From contig CP141127.1 of the NCBI GenBank assembly GCA_035236585.1, positions 45,770,001 through 45,834,000 of the forward strand: a stretch of 64,000 nt of DNA, in the 5' to 3' direction. This document shows positions 24,611 through 37,362 of this stretch, piece by piece. A program made the position numbers and the translations under genes. This DNA is from Warburgia ugandensis. Its lineage: Eukaryota; Streptophyta; Magnoliopsida; Canellales; Canellaceae. Numbering within the stretch: position 1 is the stretch's first letter; each line of letters begins with the position of its first letter. Below the pieces are notes generated by a model. The model did not search any database. It saw nothing but the letters and a program-made list of their open reading frames with translations, and was not told where the DNA came from.

Positions 24611-24658
24611 TATATCATCCTTTTATGATATATATATATATCATAAAAGGATGATATA
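24611..24658. repeat. 48-bp perfect palindrome
   Basis: The left 20 bases tatatcatccttttatgata are the exact reverse complement of 24639-24658, with a tatatata centre that is itself self-complementary. It lies 170 bp after the last TNP2 coding trace. It could form a cruciform or hairpin. Nothing else in 24445-24860 is recognisable. Confidence 0.9.
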
Positions 24659-24859
24659 TGAGGAGTAATTCTAAAAAATACCTTGATTTCCTTGGTCACG
24701 TGTTTATACATATGTGTGTGTACAAAGAATGCATGAATCAATGTTGACTATCATAAAAAATTGATTTCATTGTGCATTAATTGTTAGATATTATAAAGTA
24801 CTAACAAAAATATATATAATTTGAATTGAAAACTAATTTATAAATTCATTTAGTGTAAA

Positions 24860-25020
24860 TGTCTTTAAAAGGTTTTTTACTTTTAAAGTCATTTTAGAGA
24901 CTTTTAAAGTCGTTTGGCATGAAGCAACTTTAATAATATATACTTTTAAAATAGTTTATCACTAAACGACTTTAAAAGTAGAGACTATTAAAGTCCTTTA
25001 CACTAAATGACTTCATTATA
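24860..25020. repeat. CACTA-type subterminal repeat cluster
   Basis: Variants of acttttaaagtcgtttgg and aacgactttaaaagt recur here, the same word family as at 10500-10900 and 35306-35690. No terminal CACTA sequence follows. It is either an internal cluster of the same element or the degraded end of another. Positions 25021-25365 show only AT-rich DNA up to the solo LTR. Confidence 0.65.
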
Positions 25021-25370
25021 TACAACTAAATTTAGCACTAAGAACAATCAACCAAATTTACACTAATCATGATGTAACATCTTTGATTTTTAAATAGAAA
25101 TTTACAAAATTTTTGAATTATGTGAAATTAGAGTCAAAAGAGAATACTTTTAAAATTATCAAATTTTGGATTTTCTAGAAGGTAAAAATTTTATAGACAA
25201 CAAATCTGATGTTAAAACCTCAACATTAGGATTATACTCAGAAAAACAATTCCAGTGACACTAAGTTTATTGAAATCATAATTTGATCGAATTAGTTTTG
25301 ATTTTTCTTGAAAAGGGCAATTTGATAATTTCACATAGTAGATCCCATTTGCAAAATTTGAGTATCTTTC

Positions 25371-28206
25371 TGTGACGACCCGGGTTTTCTCATGCATTTT
25401 TAAATGAAAAATCTAAATTCCTAAGGTGGGATCCCAATTTGAAAAACAATGGTGCAATGCAGCGGAAAAATCTTTTGTTTTAATCTCATTTTGAAAACCT
25501 CGAGTGTCATTTGCTTTCACAATACTCAAAGTAGTTTTTGAAAAACTTTAGAAATCATAAATTTTTTCCCCAAGTCTATCCAGTCACAATCACACAGCCC
25601 AACTGTAAATAAGTACATGTCCAAAGGGTTGAGAGTTTACTTACATGTATAATTGTCTCCTTTTTAATTCACTTGCTCGTAGCACTAATATATCCTGAGG
25701 CATCTTCTATTTGTGAGTGGAACTATCCTGAAAAATGTTAAGGATAGGGTGAGTATATACTATACTCAGTAGGAGTCTATCACTACTAGTTTTGCAATGT
25801 ATGCTATATTTAAAATCATATGCTCTTAAAAATATGTGCATGTTCGATCAATCATGTTCAATATCGATATTAAAAACCACCGTCAAACTGAAATACTGAT
25901 GACTTAAAGAATAGCATAATCCAAGTTGAAAGTATCATTTATCATAAACATAATGATATGCATACGATGCTCCACTGAATCCAACTCATGGATATCTGGT
26001 ATGGTCGACCAACCTCATGTCATGCCATATGCAATGCACATATATCCTCAAACCATAGGGTCCAACTATGCCCACGACCTCACCGCCGTGTGGTCCCCGG
26101 GTACCTAGGGACACAGGATCATATACCTCCACGAGGCATATGACACTTCGACCTAGTGCCATGACACTAGTGGTAGCCCCTTGTACCACATGCAGTCGAA
26201 GCAAGGACATGCCCTTTTTGGGTGTGGTACCCATCCACCTAATAGTGGTAGAGGTTGGGAGGCCACCCCAGACCTCTCGGCATAGCGCCTACAAGCTTAT
26301 TAGCCCAAATCATGTATGATCAAACAAGCCAAAAACCTCTTTTTCAAAACCTGTCCTCTTTGGGTCCCTCACAACTGCCTGGCCCTCACAACTACGTACC
26401 CAGTGTCTTTTGGGCACTCCAGCGTCTTTTGGTAACCCTTAAGGACATGCAATCTTTTAAAAACTCAATGCTCACAAATCATCCAATATATGCATTTGTT
26501 TGCAAAACATATCTATGCATAATGTATATGCAATTATTTGCAAAACATATCTATGCATAAAGCGTTTATCATATGTATGCTGAATTAAGTAATGCTAAAC
26601 AAGTTGTATAAGTCATACTTAAAACATGCATAAAACAATCATGGCTCTTAAAAAGTCTAGTAGCGATAGAGCACCTACCTCAAAGTCTCCTGGAGTCGCG
26701 TCCTTTAGCACTCAACCCGTCCCTAAGTCTCATTTATAAACTCCTGGGTATGAACGGATACAAGGAATCTCATTAATTTTAATCTATTAGACTGCTAAAT
26801 CTGTTGTTTAGGGTCAATGGTCCTTGCCTAATTCATTGCCAGGCTAGATCCTATGATATGGATCTATTTTCTAATAGTTAAACTCTGCAATTTATCCTTT
26901 AATCCTAATTTTTAAAGTCTCATTGGGTCTGCGTGTCCCAGTTCCCAGGACACTTGTGCATCCTGGTTGGACCACGACCACCTCACGTGCATGAGTGCCC
27001 AAAGGCCGTGCTAGGGACTGCGTTTTGCACACGCACATGCATGCTCAAGTGACACACTATGACGCGCATCATCGCACGGATGCACCTTGTAGCATGGCGC
27101 GTCTCAACTCCCAGGGCACCCTGTTTTAATCCTAATTTTTAAAGGCTCATTGGGTCTGTGTGTCTCAGCTCCTAGGGCACCCCGTGCATCCTGGTCGAGC
27201 CAGGACCCATGGCCTATGTCACTCGCGCACCTGAGGGGCGCACCTGGGACAGTGTACACACTGCCGTATGCCCGGAGCCCATCCCTGGGACGCTGTCCCA
27301 AGTGCACATGGAGCAAGGCATCCCTGGGATGCCTGGCTCATGCAAGGCCATCTGAATGGCTTGGGAACATCTTCTACCCAAGAATTCCAGCTGGAAAAAC
27401 CGGCTGGTTCGTACATGGCTGGCTGAAGCGGCTTGGGAGCATTTTTTGGCCAGGAACCCAGCTGGAAAACTACTGGAAAAGACTAGATCCGGCATGGATC
27501 TGGCCCTGGGGAAAGTGGAATAGAGAGAAAGAGTAAGAATGGCTTACCTGAAGCCTAGAAACGTCTTCTTCCCCGGTAGCGTGCCTGCTTGCCGGAAAAC
27601 ACGAACAAGGGGGAAAGACCCTGCTTCCGATGATGCCAGAGTGATAAGAGGGGAGGTGGGGAGATGGGCAAAGGGATGGCCGGCTAGACTTGGCCTGGCC
27701 ATTGTTGGAAATCATAGAGAGACAGGTTTCCGAGTTTTTTCTGGAAACCCAGTCCAAAAACGCTGAAAAATCACATTTTTTGGAGAGGGGGGATGGGGCT
27801 TTTATAGATCTGCTATGGCGGTGCCCCTCAATGGCGGTGCCGCCATGGCGGTGGCAGATCCCTCTAGAAAAATAGGGATTTAGGGTTTCTGGAGGGTTCT
27901 TGAGGTTGAAGACGACAGGGGGTGCCATTATCAAAATGGCCCCCTGTGTTTTTCGTCCTTTTTCGTTTTTTCATTTTTCTGTTTAATTTCCAGAAATACC
28001 CCTATCTTTAAATGGCCGTAACTTCTTTATACGAACTCCGTTTTGGGTGATTTTTGAGGTGTTGGATTCCATTTTTTGAGTAGAATCTAATAGTACTAAG
28101 TTTCCTTACAAATTATTTTGTTTAATATTTTAAATAAAGTGAAACATTTAACTCAATTTATTTCCTAATTTTTGTTTAAAATAGTGTAAATTGCTCGAGC
28201 ATTACA
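25371..28206 (-). mobile_element. Solo LTR of family A (A1) with 5-bp TSD ctttc
   Basis: The unit starts tgtgacgacccgggttttct and ends ttgctcgagcattaca. It is flanked by ctttc at 25366-25370 and again at 28207-28211, the 5-bp duplication of Ty3/gypsy integration. At 2,836 bp it has no internal region, PBS or polypurine tract, so it is a solo LTR left by recombination between LTRs. Orientation comes from the complete element at 52318-62395, where the tgtgacgaccc end adjoins the PBS. A minus-strand TATA-like box lies at about 27800-27806. The internal frames at 26068-27934 are not conserved between copies. It lies within the CACTA element. Confidence 0.93.
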
Positions 28207-28211
28207 CTTTC

Positions 28212-28424
28212 ATCTATTTTTTATTGTAATTATATAATTAAATAGTAAAAATATTATAATTTTCAATTGTAAAATTTTATAAAATTAAATTATTAAATAA
28301 ACTAAAGAAGGGGGCCCAATAATGGCATCGCCTCCCACTTAAGTCATTAGTCGATGAAAAGAGAATAGAATAAGGTTTGTTCTTAAATACTGGATAGGAG
28401 GAAACCCTAGCAGAGCTAGTTGGA
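28212..28424. other. AT-rich DNA, nothing recognised
   Basis: This is the continuation of the host sequence after solo LTR A1. It is AT-rich up to about 28310 and then passes into the purine-rich tandem region. I see no gene. Confidence 0.5.
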
Positions 28425-28965
28425 GACAAGAATGAAGAGAGAAGGGATGGGAGAGGAAGAGAAGAGAAGAAAAAATAACCAATCCAGGCCATCGGCAACA
28501 TTTGACGCTGACGATGCCCAGACCCACATGCAATGTGAGAAAAAGCAATTGATGGTGAGAGAAGAAGGGGGGGGGAGAAAGAGGAGAAGAAAATGAGTAA
28601 GCAAAAGAAGAGGAGAAGAAAGATGAGAAGAAAAGGAGGAGGAAGAAGAAGGGGGAGAAAGAGAGGAATAGAGAAGGAGAAAGAGAGACCGATCCAGGAT
28701 GCTAGAGTCATTCGAAGCCAACAATGCTCTACCCAAACAAAGTGAGAAAATTGAACGATGGTGAGAGAATAAGGGGGAGAAGAAAGAGGAGAAGAAAATA
28801 AGGAAGAATAAGGAGGAGAAGGAGAGGAAGAAAGGAGGAGAAAGAGGGACTGATCCTAGTAGTCAGAGCCATTCAACACCAACTACATCCATACCCATGC
28901 GCAAGTGAGAAAAGCCAATTTGAGAGAAGAAGGGGGGAGAAGAAAGATGACGAAAGGAAAAACAA
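28425..28965. repeat. Purine-rich tandem repeat, three diverged units
   Basis: Blocks of gagaagaaggggg and agaggagaagaaa alternate with a less biased segment that begins ccgatccagg or similar. That segment contains agtgagaaaa..caat followed by ggtgagagaa, and recurs near 28478, 28687 and 28850 with spacings of about 209 and 163 bp. The opposite-strand frames at 28277-28736 are Ser/Leu/Phe/Pro low-complexity shadows. Long purine strands of this type can form triplexes. Confidence 0.75.
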
Positions 28966-31900
28966 AACTTTTCTAGGTAGATATACCAAATCTAATTCAT
29001 GGTTTTGATGGAGTTGTGTGTGGATGAGTATGAGTGGAATGTTTTAGATTTTGTTTGGATATATGAACATGATTTGAGTAGAAGAGACGTGATTCTAATA
29101 GGATGAGACGCATTCTACCTATAAGCCATGTTTTGTCTCTCATATCCTTAGGTTTATTATTTCTGATATACTTAGGGACCATCTCTATTTTCTACTTAGA
29201 GAATTAAAGATATATATACTTAGGGACTAGCTAAAGAGGACATTGAAGAGGCTGACCTAACATGTTTTATTATGATAAACTAATATGATTTCGTGTGCTA
29301 TTGATTTGCTTTCTATGAAGAAGACATGCTTTATTTCTGAATGATATATTGAGTGCATGTATGTTGTTGGGTGTTTTGGTTGGTGAGTTACTAATAAGAA
29401 TTCATCTGAGGTCAATGGAACAGACACACATACTTTTGATCTTAAACAATTATCTATATGTTTTTGAACTTAGTATGTTTTATCCAAATTTTTGTACAAT
29501 GCTAGTCCATCTACCATGACCACTTATTTTGTTTTTTCTAAATGGTAACTAAAATTGAACCCATAGATTCTTAGTTGAGAAGTAAGCCACATAACCAACT
29601 TGGTTAAGTGTTAAAGCCTAGTCCACCTGTGTAATGCGATAAGATAGTTTACATCTTAACAAATCTTCATATTGTCTTCCTTTAGAATAGTCATTCAATC
29701 AATAGATGATAAATTATATATCATAAGCTTTTCTTTAACAAAAGCATGACATCTTGTAACTCTCAATATGGAGCTAGCTTGTAATGATGATGACTTTGTT
29801 GTGTGATATAGTTTTAGTTGCATGTAGTTCTCTCTTTCTAATGCTTTAATCTTTGAAGTGGGTTATCAATTTTCTACTACTCTCTTGAATTTCCATTTGT
29901 TGGTGTTCCTAGTCTCCTATTGGTACCTTCAAAAAATCACACACACACAAAGAAAGAAAAAGGGACTAAAGGAAATAAGACTAGTTGAAATTATTAGTAG
30001 AGAATATGATCCAAGATCAAAATATCCAAGTTCAACAAATTCTAATTGAATGAAGTGAAGAATAGTCAGTCGTTGTGGTAAAAGGACAAGATATTGCATG
30101 CCAATACTATTTTAACTGATTAACTTGGAAACTAAATTAGCCTTTATGGAAGAACTTATTCAAGTCCTAAATTTGTAATAATCCATTTATAAAAGAAATT
30201 AGCTACTATCTAGAAAGAAATTTGAATAATATATGAAAATCATACCATGATCTAGGTGACTAAGCCATTAAACTATCTGAAAAGATCTCAACTATTTCAA
30301 TGAGCCTAGAGAAATCCTATCAACTATTTCTGCAGTTTAGTTAGTTGTCAACCATCAATAGGATTGACATGATTTCAATTAGTTTCGAGAAAGGTTCTAG
30401 CTAAAGGAGAAGACCACTATTTCTAGTGAGGAATTGTATTGAAAATTTAGTCACTTGTATCAAGAATCACAATCCATTATTCTTAGAGTCACTTTCAACA
30501 TATGCATGTAGGTTATTGGCATATAATAGCTAATGTTTCAAGTCAACTATTCTGAAAACAAGCACTATTTTAATTCTGGCTGAATGAGTGAGGTAGCACA
30601 ATTCGAAGTTATTTTTGCTTTTTTGGAGAATCCAATCAATCATTTTTGAAGAGCAATCTACTTCATGCAAATCGAATAGGGTATAAATTCTAGGTTGAAG
30701 AAGAACTGATGGTTGTGAACAACAATCAACTATCTAAGGATAAACATTAGAACTATTTTACAAAATTTACAAAATAACTAATTTTCTAATAAAAACAAGC
30801 AGCTAATGATATGAGATAGGTTGTTGAGATCTCACAATCAAATCTGATATCTTTTTTTATGATGAGTTATAGCCATTCAAATGACTATCATCTCATCTAC
30901 AGTGATCAGTTGGCTACCACACAATGAATTAGAGACTTTAGAAGCCATGAAACAATTTGTAGAAGAAATTGAAAATCTAGCTTTCTATCATGCTCTCAAG
31001 CTTGGAGCTCTAAACTATTCTATTCTACTTCTTTCCATCTATTGTATTGAATAACTTCTCTATGTAATCTTTACATTTGTGCTTTATTTTGGAGAGAAAG
31101 TTCTTCTTCTTCCAAACTTCTTTGTATTTGAGAGAATACAATAACTCTCTTGTTCTTGTAAAGTTTTCTAAGTACTTGTAAATAGTACATGTTGGTTATG
31201 CTTTATCTTTAGATGGAGAGGAAAAAAGAATTATCCTTTACTTACGAGTTAATAGACACACCCACACACACACACACTTATGTCCCACCTCATAATTTAA
31301 TCATCTTATATTGCTTAAAGTTCTTTTATTTCTACAACTTTTGTACTTCTTTGGTTATGTCATTTCTTAAGTTATATAGAAGTTTGTTTCTACAATATTT
31401 TGTGGCATGAGTAAACTTTGGAAGCTTAGTGTCAATCAAATGCATATAGTCCTTTAGAATTAAGAAGTTCAACCCCTAAGAAATCTTATGAATGACCATT
31501 AGCAAGCTATGTTCACAAACTCAGTGTGGGATGCATCCTTCCCACGAAGTGATTTGAATGCAATGCTCTAGTTAAAGACTAGTGAAACATCAATGGAATT
31601 TGTATCCCTTGGTCTTACAAATATCTATACTTAGCAAGCTTATATTTTCATGCATCCTTTATCTTATTTACTTATGATTTGTTTCACACATATGTTAGAT
31701 ATTGTATGTTTATGTGAATGGATGGAGAGGAGTCTCCTTTTTTATTTTTTGACTTAAACTATATTTATTAGGGACATCACATTTGCATGCATAAAATGCA
31801 TAAGTTCAAAAAATAGGGGAGATTGCTAGATTTTCTATAGAAATGAAGCACTCATTTCCGTGAAAATCTTGATCTTTAGAAAAGAAACATGACATTTAGA

Positions 31901-32600
31901 ATTTTTAAATGCCATTGAATAACATGAGAATTAATAACTCCATTTCACCTAACCGCATTTAAGAACAAAGGATGGGTGTGTGTATGTGCTCGAGGACAAG
32001 GAGTAACTAAATTCTTAAGAATATAGATGGACTAAGAGGGACTAAAACTGAAGCAAATACATGCTTATTTCCCAAAACTAATGAATAGGTAGTCTTAGTA
32101 CATGCTTGAACATTTTGATAGGAATGACTTAAAAAGTGTTTTAGAAATAGGCATGATCAAGACACAATAAGACATGCATGCAAGTTTACTAGTAAATGCT
32201 TTAAGATGTACCCAATGATTATCAAATGGTAGTAATTGCTTACATAAGGCTAAATTGTTTCAATCATGTTTATATGAGTGCAAATGAATGTGTACATAGA
32301 TATGTGCTATGTGATGGCTAAAATCATGTAAGTTAACATTGCTTTACTTGTATCCTAATTTACTTAGAATCATGCAAGTTAACATTGCTTTACTCAGAAT
32401 CATGTAAATTAGTTTCTAGGTCTCGTTTTAGGAAAGTTTAATTTTAGAAATATCCATACTTTAGAAAGTTTCTATTTTCATGTATGTTTTATCTTGTTTG
32501 ATTTTAGCTTGTTTGCTGCGTAATGTCATGTTGGTTTGTTTGCTTTAAATGAATTACATGGCCTTTTATTATGTCATTGTTCTAATATCATTGTATTCTT
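28966..32600. other. AT-rich stretch without recognisable genes
   Basis: I see no coding region here. Small (CA)n runs lie at about 29939-29950 and 31259-31279. At 31990-32010 the phrase gtgctcgaggacaaggag resembles the region before the polypurine tract of Tat-like elements on the plus strand, but nothing nearby supports it. Positions 32321-32415 contain a short direct repeat (aatcatg(t/c)aagttaacattg, about 50 bp apart). The stretch lies between the TNP2 and TNPA-like relics and may be CACTA interior or an older insertion. Confidence 0.45.
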
Positions 32601-34345
32601 GTTTGTATTAATGATGGAATGAGAAGAACATCAAATGAAGATTACAGCCAAAATGAAGAGCACGAATAAGAGGCCAACATGAGCACTATTCAAAAGAGAA
32701 AGGGTACAGGGTGAATAAGAATGGAAAATGTTATCAAGAGAAAGTCTAAGGAAATTAAAGAAACTGTCCAATAGACCAATAGAGGGGAAGAGATAGGTGA
32801 GAGTGAATCTACTTAGATTGATTTCCTATACTCAATAGTAAGAAGCATGGTTCCTATCACATTTGAGAATTGGAGACTTGTGCCATCCTTGACAAGAAGA
32901 CGTGTGGTTTGCAAGGAGCTGGTGAGCAAATGAGAAAATAAAATAACTACCTTGTTCACAATTACATAGCTCCGTATGTCAACTATCCGTCAAGGTTGTA
33001 CATAGTTCTTGCCATTTACTCTATCATCATTGACCAGGAGGTTTGGAATGCATTTGTATAGAACTACATTTCCGCTGAATTTGAGGTATGTGTAGAAATG
33101 ATGTTTCATTTAATTAATTACATGGAACATCTGGCTATTGCACTTGACCACATATGTAGAAATGTGTAGGCATAGAGTGCAAGGAGAATAAAGGTACATG
33201 AAACAAATATGTAGCACCACTAGTCTAGGTCGAGCTACGCTGACATAGAAGAGTGCAAAGTAAGCATCTATGGCAATTTATCCCTTTCAAATTAATGCTA
33301 CAATAGTTATATACATTTTCTTCTCTAACTATAGCATCTTTGCTTGACAGCAAAAGAAAGTTGAGACTATGGAAGCCATTGATTGCTCCACCCTCTAGAA
33401 GATGAAACATTTAGTGGATTGTACTGACAACAAGGTCTCAGATGAAAGTACTACACAAATTACTTCTCACATTGTAAGTTGCTTTTATACTTGTCTATAA
33501 ATTTTATACAATTAATTAGATGACATGATCATGTCTTTCTAATTGAATTTTATAGGACATTCTCACCTAAGAAAGCTTAACTATAGGAACTTTAAGCAGC
33601 ACTACTGCCAATGAGGACATCCTCTATAAGGCTATGGGCAATAAGAAGGACCAATCTCATCCAGTTAGGGGTATGGGTCAGGTGTTGTTCCTTCTAAATT
33701 CTTTGTTAAAGGATGCTTACCTATAGTTCAAGATGATGAGGAGGCCTAAAATGAGCCGTTTGAGAAAATAAAGATGAATATATCTAGTTAGTTGCATGAG
33801 GGAGGTTTAACGATAGTTACTCCATCCCTTGCACATAATTCTCGCAGCACCCCTGTACCTCCATCAAATGTGAGCTACAATTCTCCAACTATAGAAGATC
33901 ATGAAGGACATTAGGTACCCCTCAAAAAGGAAATTCTAGCCCAAGAGGTATATATATATTGACAAAACTAGAAATTTTCAATGTCCTTCTGTAATAATTC
34001 TCTATCTCAACCTCTCTATTGTATATTCAATTTATTGGTGGACCAATGCTTGTTGGCCTTAGATTCTCATCAAAACGTTGTGGAAATTAGTTCAAGCTAT
34101 GAGCATGAATCAACTATTTGGCATAGAATTAGTATTTTTGTCTCCCATTTAAGAAAGGTAAGCCACCTTTTACTTTTCATAATCCTATATTTTATTTACA
34201 ATTTTTTTATCGATCTAGATAAAAAATATGACCTTAATTAAATGTTGTATTACAGACAACTGTGCTTTCTGAGTGGGCAAACAAGAAGAGTTACTCTAGA
34301 GTAAATCTCAATGAAATACGACTGAATGGGCTGAGTATGTAATGA
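32600..34345 (+). pseudogene. Probable CACTA TNPA-like (Ptta/En/Spm transposase) relic
   Basis: The signs are fragmentary but in the expected order. VPITFENWRLVPS lies near 32850-32890. SRSSYADIEE lies near 33225. DILYKAMGNKKDQSHPVRGM lies near 33620-33675, running with a frame change into VVPSKFFVKG near 33680-33712. Plant Transposase_24/Ptta proteins have comparable blocks, including RGxGxGxxPSK. The pieces are separated by gt...ag-like breaks and stops. Such proteins are the DNA-binding partner of TNP2 and recognise subterminal repeats. Position fits: downstream of TNP2 and before the tandem array, subterminal repeats and terminus. The plus-strand frame at 33981-34241 is not convincing. 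This could also be chance similarity over short blocks. Confidence 0.5.
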
Positions 34346-34817
34346 GTTTTAGTTAGTTCACTTTGAGTAACTACATGAATGTGAAATACATAGTAAAGTA
34401 GGTTTTTCATTCACTTGTGTGTGTTCTTTTAGTTTTTATTATTTTCTCTGGAAGATATATATTTTTTAAGAGATGAATGAAGTGGAAACTTGGAGTGTGG
34501 GAATAAATGAGTATGGATGAAGTGAATTTGGAGCTGGTACATGAAGTGAATATGCAACAGTTGATTTTTAATATATTCATTGAATTATATAACTTTTATG
34601 AGGTGATGAATGAGAGGGTTACTTAGAGAGTGAAAGTAAATTTGAATGTGTACGGATTTACAAATGAAGTGAATGTTGATTTAATAGAGAATGCATGTGT
34701 TGTAGTTTATTTTACAAAGTATTTTCACGATAGATGTTGATAGATAATGATGAGTTTGGATATTTTGTCCCCATTATGGATGTATTTTTTGTTATATTGT
34801 AAGAATGATTAGGTGTA

Positions 34818-35290
34818 TTAAGAAAGATGTGGGTGCACATTGTTGTGAATGTTAGTTTTTCATGCTTATAAAGATTGTTTGAAGTATCAGGTGTATAGGA
34901 TGTTTATTATTCAATGTATACAAGTGGTAGTGTATCATGAAAGATGCAGATGCATGTTGTAGTGGATGTTGGTTTTTCATGTTTATAAAGATTGAAGTAT
35001 CATGTGTATATGATGTTTGTTATTCAATGCATACATGTGGTATTTTATCAAGAAAGATGCGGATGCATGTCATAGTGGATGTTGGTTTTTCATGTTTATA
35101 AAGATTGTTTGAAGTATCAGGTGTATAGGATGTTTGTTATTCAATGTATACAAGTGGTATTGTATGAAGAAAGATGTGGATACATGTTGTATTGGATATT
35201 GGTTTTTCATTTTTGTAAAAATTGTTTGAAGTATCAGGGGTATAGGATTTTTGATATTCAATGTATGCATGTGGTAGTGCTGGATGTAAA
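34818..35290. repeat. 117-bp tandem array, about four units
   Basis: The unit contains ggtttttcatgtttataaag, then gaagtatcaggtgtatagga, then attcaatgtatacaagtggt. Unit starts taken at gtt(a/g)gttttt are 34851, 34968, 35081 and near 35198, so spacings are 117, 113 and 117 bp. It lies just inside the subterminal repeats of the CACTA end. The frames at 35070-35324 are translations of the array. Confidence 0.9.
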
Positions 35291-35305
35291 ATTGAAAAAA
35301 CAAAA

Positions 35306-35712
35306 TACTTTTGAAGTCATTTAGGGCTAACCAACTTTTAAAAAGTATATGAGTTTTGAAGTCACTTAACCTAAGCGACTTCGAAAGTACCTCAAAAGTG
35401 TTGGACTTTTGAAGTCAGTTAGGGCTAAGTGACTTCAAAAGTTTGTGACTTTTGAAGTTACTTAGCCTAAGAAAGTTTAAAAGTGCTTCAATAGTGTTAG
35501 ACTTTTAAAGTTACTTAAGGCTAAATGAATTCAAAAGTGTTAGACTTTTGAAGTCGTTTAGGGTAAGTGACTTCAAAGTCCTTGATTTTTAAAATTGTTT
35601 ACATAAATACTTTAAAAGTTGTTGACTTTCCAAGTTGACTTGATAGAAGTTGTTTACTAAGTGACATTGATTATCACTTTTAATCAACTTTAAAAGCCCT
35701 CATGTAGTAGTG
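35306..35712 (+). mobile_element. Right end of CACTA transposon: subterminal repeats and terminus
   Basis: Positions 35306-35690 carry at least eight copies of cttttgaagtca(c/g)tta with partner taa(g/a)tgacttcaaaag. The sequence then ends caactttaaaagccctcatg followed by tagtagtg at 35712. Its reverse complement starts CACTACTACATGAGGGC, a CACTA-type terminus. The following three bases, atg, would be the target duplication, but the left end was not found, so this cannot be confirmed. Confidence 0.75.
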
Positions 35713-37340
35713 ATGATAGAATAATATGAGAAATTTGTGGTGTTTGATTATAGCATAAATTTCAAGAAATTCCTAACAACTTAGGGGTCCTCATTGTATA
35801 GATCATAAAATGTTAGCAGGAGTTGGATAACTCTTGGCTTTAACTCAAAATGTCCTACATTTGTCACAAGTAGCACTATACATGATGGTGAGTTAAATTG
35901 AACAAGAGTAAAATAATATGTAAGTGGCTTAACTTGTACTACTTTGTTTGCCATTCTATTATAGGGTTATCTTGATCAATGTGATTTCTTAACATTACCT
36001 AGTGGTCCTTTTGATCATTAGATGTATGAGTACTAAATCTAGGTTCAATGATCAATGGCCTTGCATAAAGTAGAAGTTGGTCCAATGGACTCAATTTTGT
36101 ATATAATGAAAGAGTGTTCTTTTTATGTCACTAGCTAGGGTAAGAAAACATAAACTAAACGATGAAACCTATGTGTAAAAGTGCTCCACATGCAAAGGAC
36201 ACACAATAATCTACCCATAAAGCACACAGGGTGAAAATTTTATTTATCTTGAATTTCTATAGGGGAGTTGCATTTAGATTAATACTAAGCTAAATAGTTC
36301 CTCCACTCTTTTAGGATTGTCTTACTGGTTACTAGTTAGATCCTAACTTAATCACCCACTTCACACCCTCCTCAGTTAGCTATAGATAATCTAAGTCATT
36401 GACTATGTTGTCGAACTAGCGCAAGGCCACTAGAGTGACAATAATCTGCCTCTTTCCAGGAGCTTCCTATGAGCTCATGGGCCACTATAGGTCTCTTATA
36501 AATTCTTTTAGATTAATTCATGGAAGATTTGGGTGCGACTAAGGTGATGATTAACCTATGTGGGCTAAGAGATGGTGATGAAATCCACCCTTGATCTTAT
36601 AGCGGTTTTTGCACTTACTAATCAATTTCTCATTCATATTGTAGTTCAATCAATCATATAATCATCTTAAAGAAATGAATGTGCCCTAAAACTGCAAGAA
36701 AAAAAGTAGTAAACTAATGGAACTACACATACGCTGCCTAATAACAGGTTCAGGCTTCTACAAATGGGACACTATAACCTAGACAACCTATGTCTATTAG
36801 TTATATTTAAGATTAGGTTATTCCTTGTTGGGTAGGTGTTACTAAAGCAATCATCCTAATTAAAATGCAACAATTAAATTGTGAATGCAAACTACATGAT
36901 ATTAAACTACCATCTAATAATGCAAAATTAATTTAACATGTAAATTTCTAATTTGGGAAATGTAAGGAGTTAGGATGTTTATAGTTTGGTCTTAGATAAA
37001 ATCTTCTAGTGCAAGGGTGAAACCATATACATGCCACCTCCCACCCTTGAACTATATTATTACTATTTTTTTAAAGAAATCATGATTAAATAAATTATAA
37101 TGCTATGCTCATTATAATTCACTCAAAAATAAAATTAATGTAACCAACTATCATAGTTTAGTTCTCCTCCAAATCCTTAGCAAAATTTTTGGAAAAAGTA
37201 AAAATATTATCATGAGTATTAAGAAATTACATCGATTATGCAAAAATATATAAAATATAACTAGAAATTAATGCAAACCAAAAATATGAATAGTGGTAAA
37301 ATAATTCAACCAAGATTTCAATTAAAAATTTCATTGCAAA
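35713..37340. other. AT-rich stretch, partly similar to family D LTR
   Basis: No coding signal is visible. The block 36425-36500 (ccactagagtgacaataatc and on to ttcctatgagctc) resembles 46030-46080 of the family D LTR, so part of it may be old LTR DNA. From about 36900 to 37340 it is very AT-rich and leads to the PBS-like site, so it may be the 5' untranslated region of the minus-strand Tat-like element. Confidence 0.4.
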
Positions 37341-37362
37341 TCCATGGCAATGGTTCTAAAAA
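37341..37362 (-). promoter_or_regulatory. Degenerate Tat/Athila-type primer-binding site
   Basis: The minus strand reads TTTTAGAACCATTGCCATGG followed by ATTTG. Athila/Tat elements typically have TTTTGGCGCCGTTGCCGGGG there, and the differences are mostly G-to-A and C-to-T, as expected from methylation decay. It directly precedes LTR E2, so the element reads on the minus strand and its internal region lies to the left. Confidence 0.6.

Noticed and set aside
28277..28736. Minus-strand frames up to 144 codons rich in Ser, Leu and Phe
   Set aside because: They arise from purine-rich tandem DNA and show no domain or conserved start.
31990..32012. Plus-strand Tat-like polypurine region
   Set aside because: Only one short phrase resembles it; no LTR, integrase or terminal sequence nearby supports the reading.
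34818..35290. CRISPR-like array
   Set aside because: Units of about 117 bp are contiguous without unique spacers, and the context is a plant transposon.
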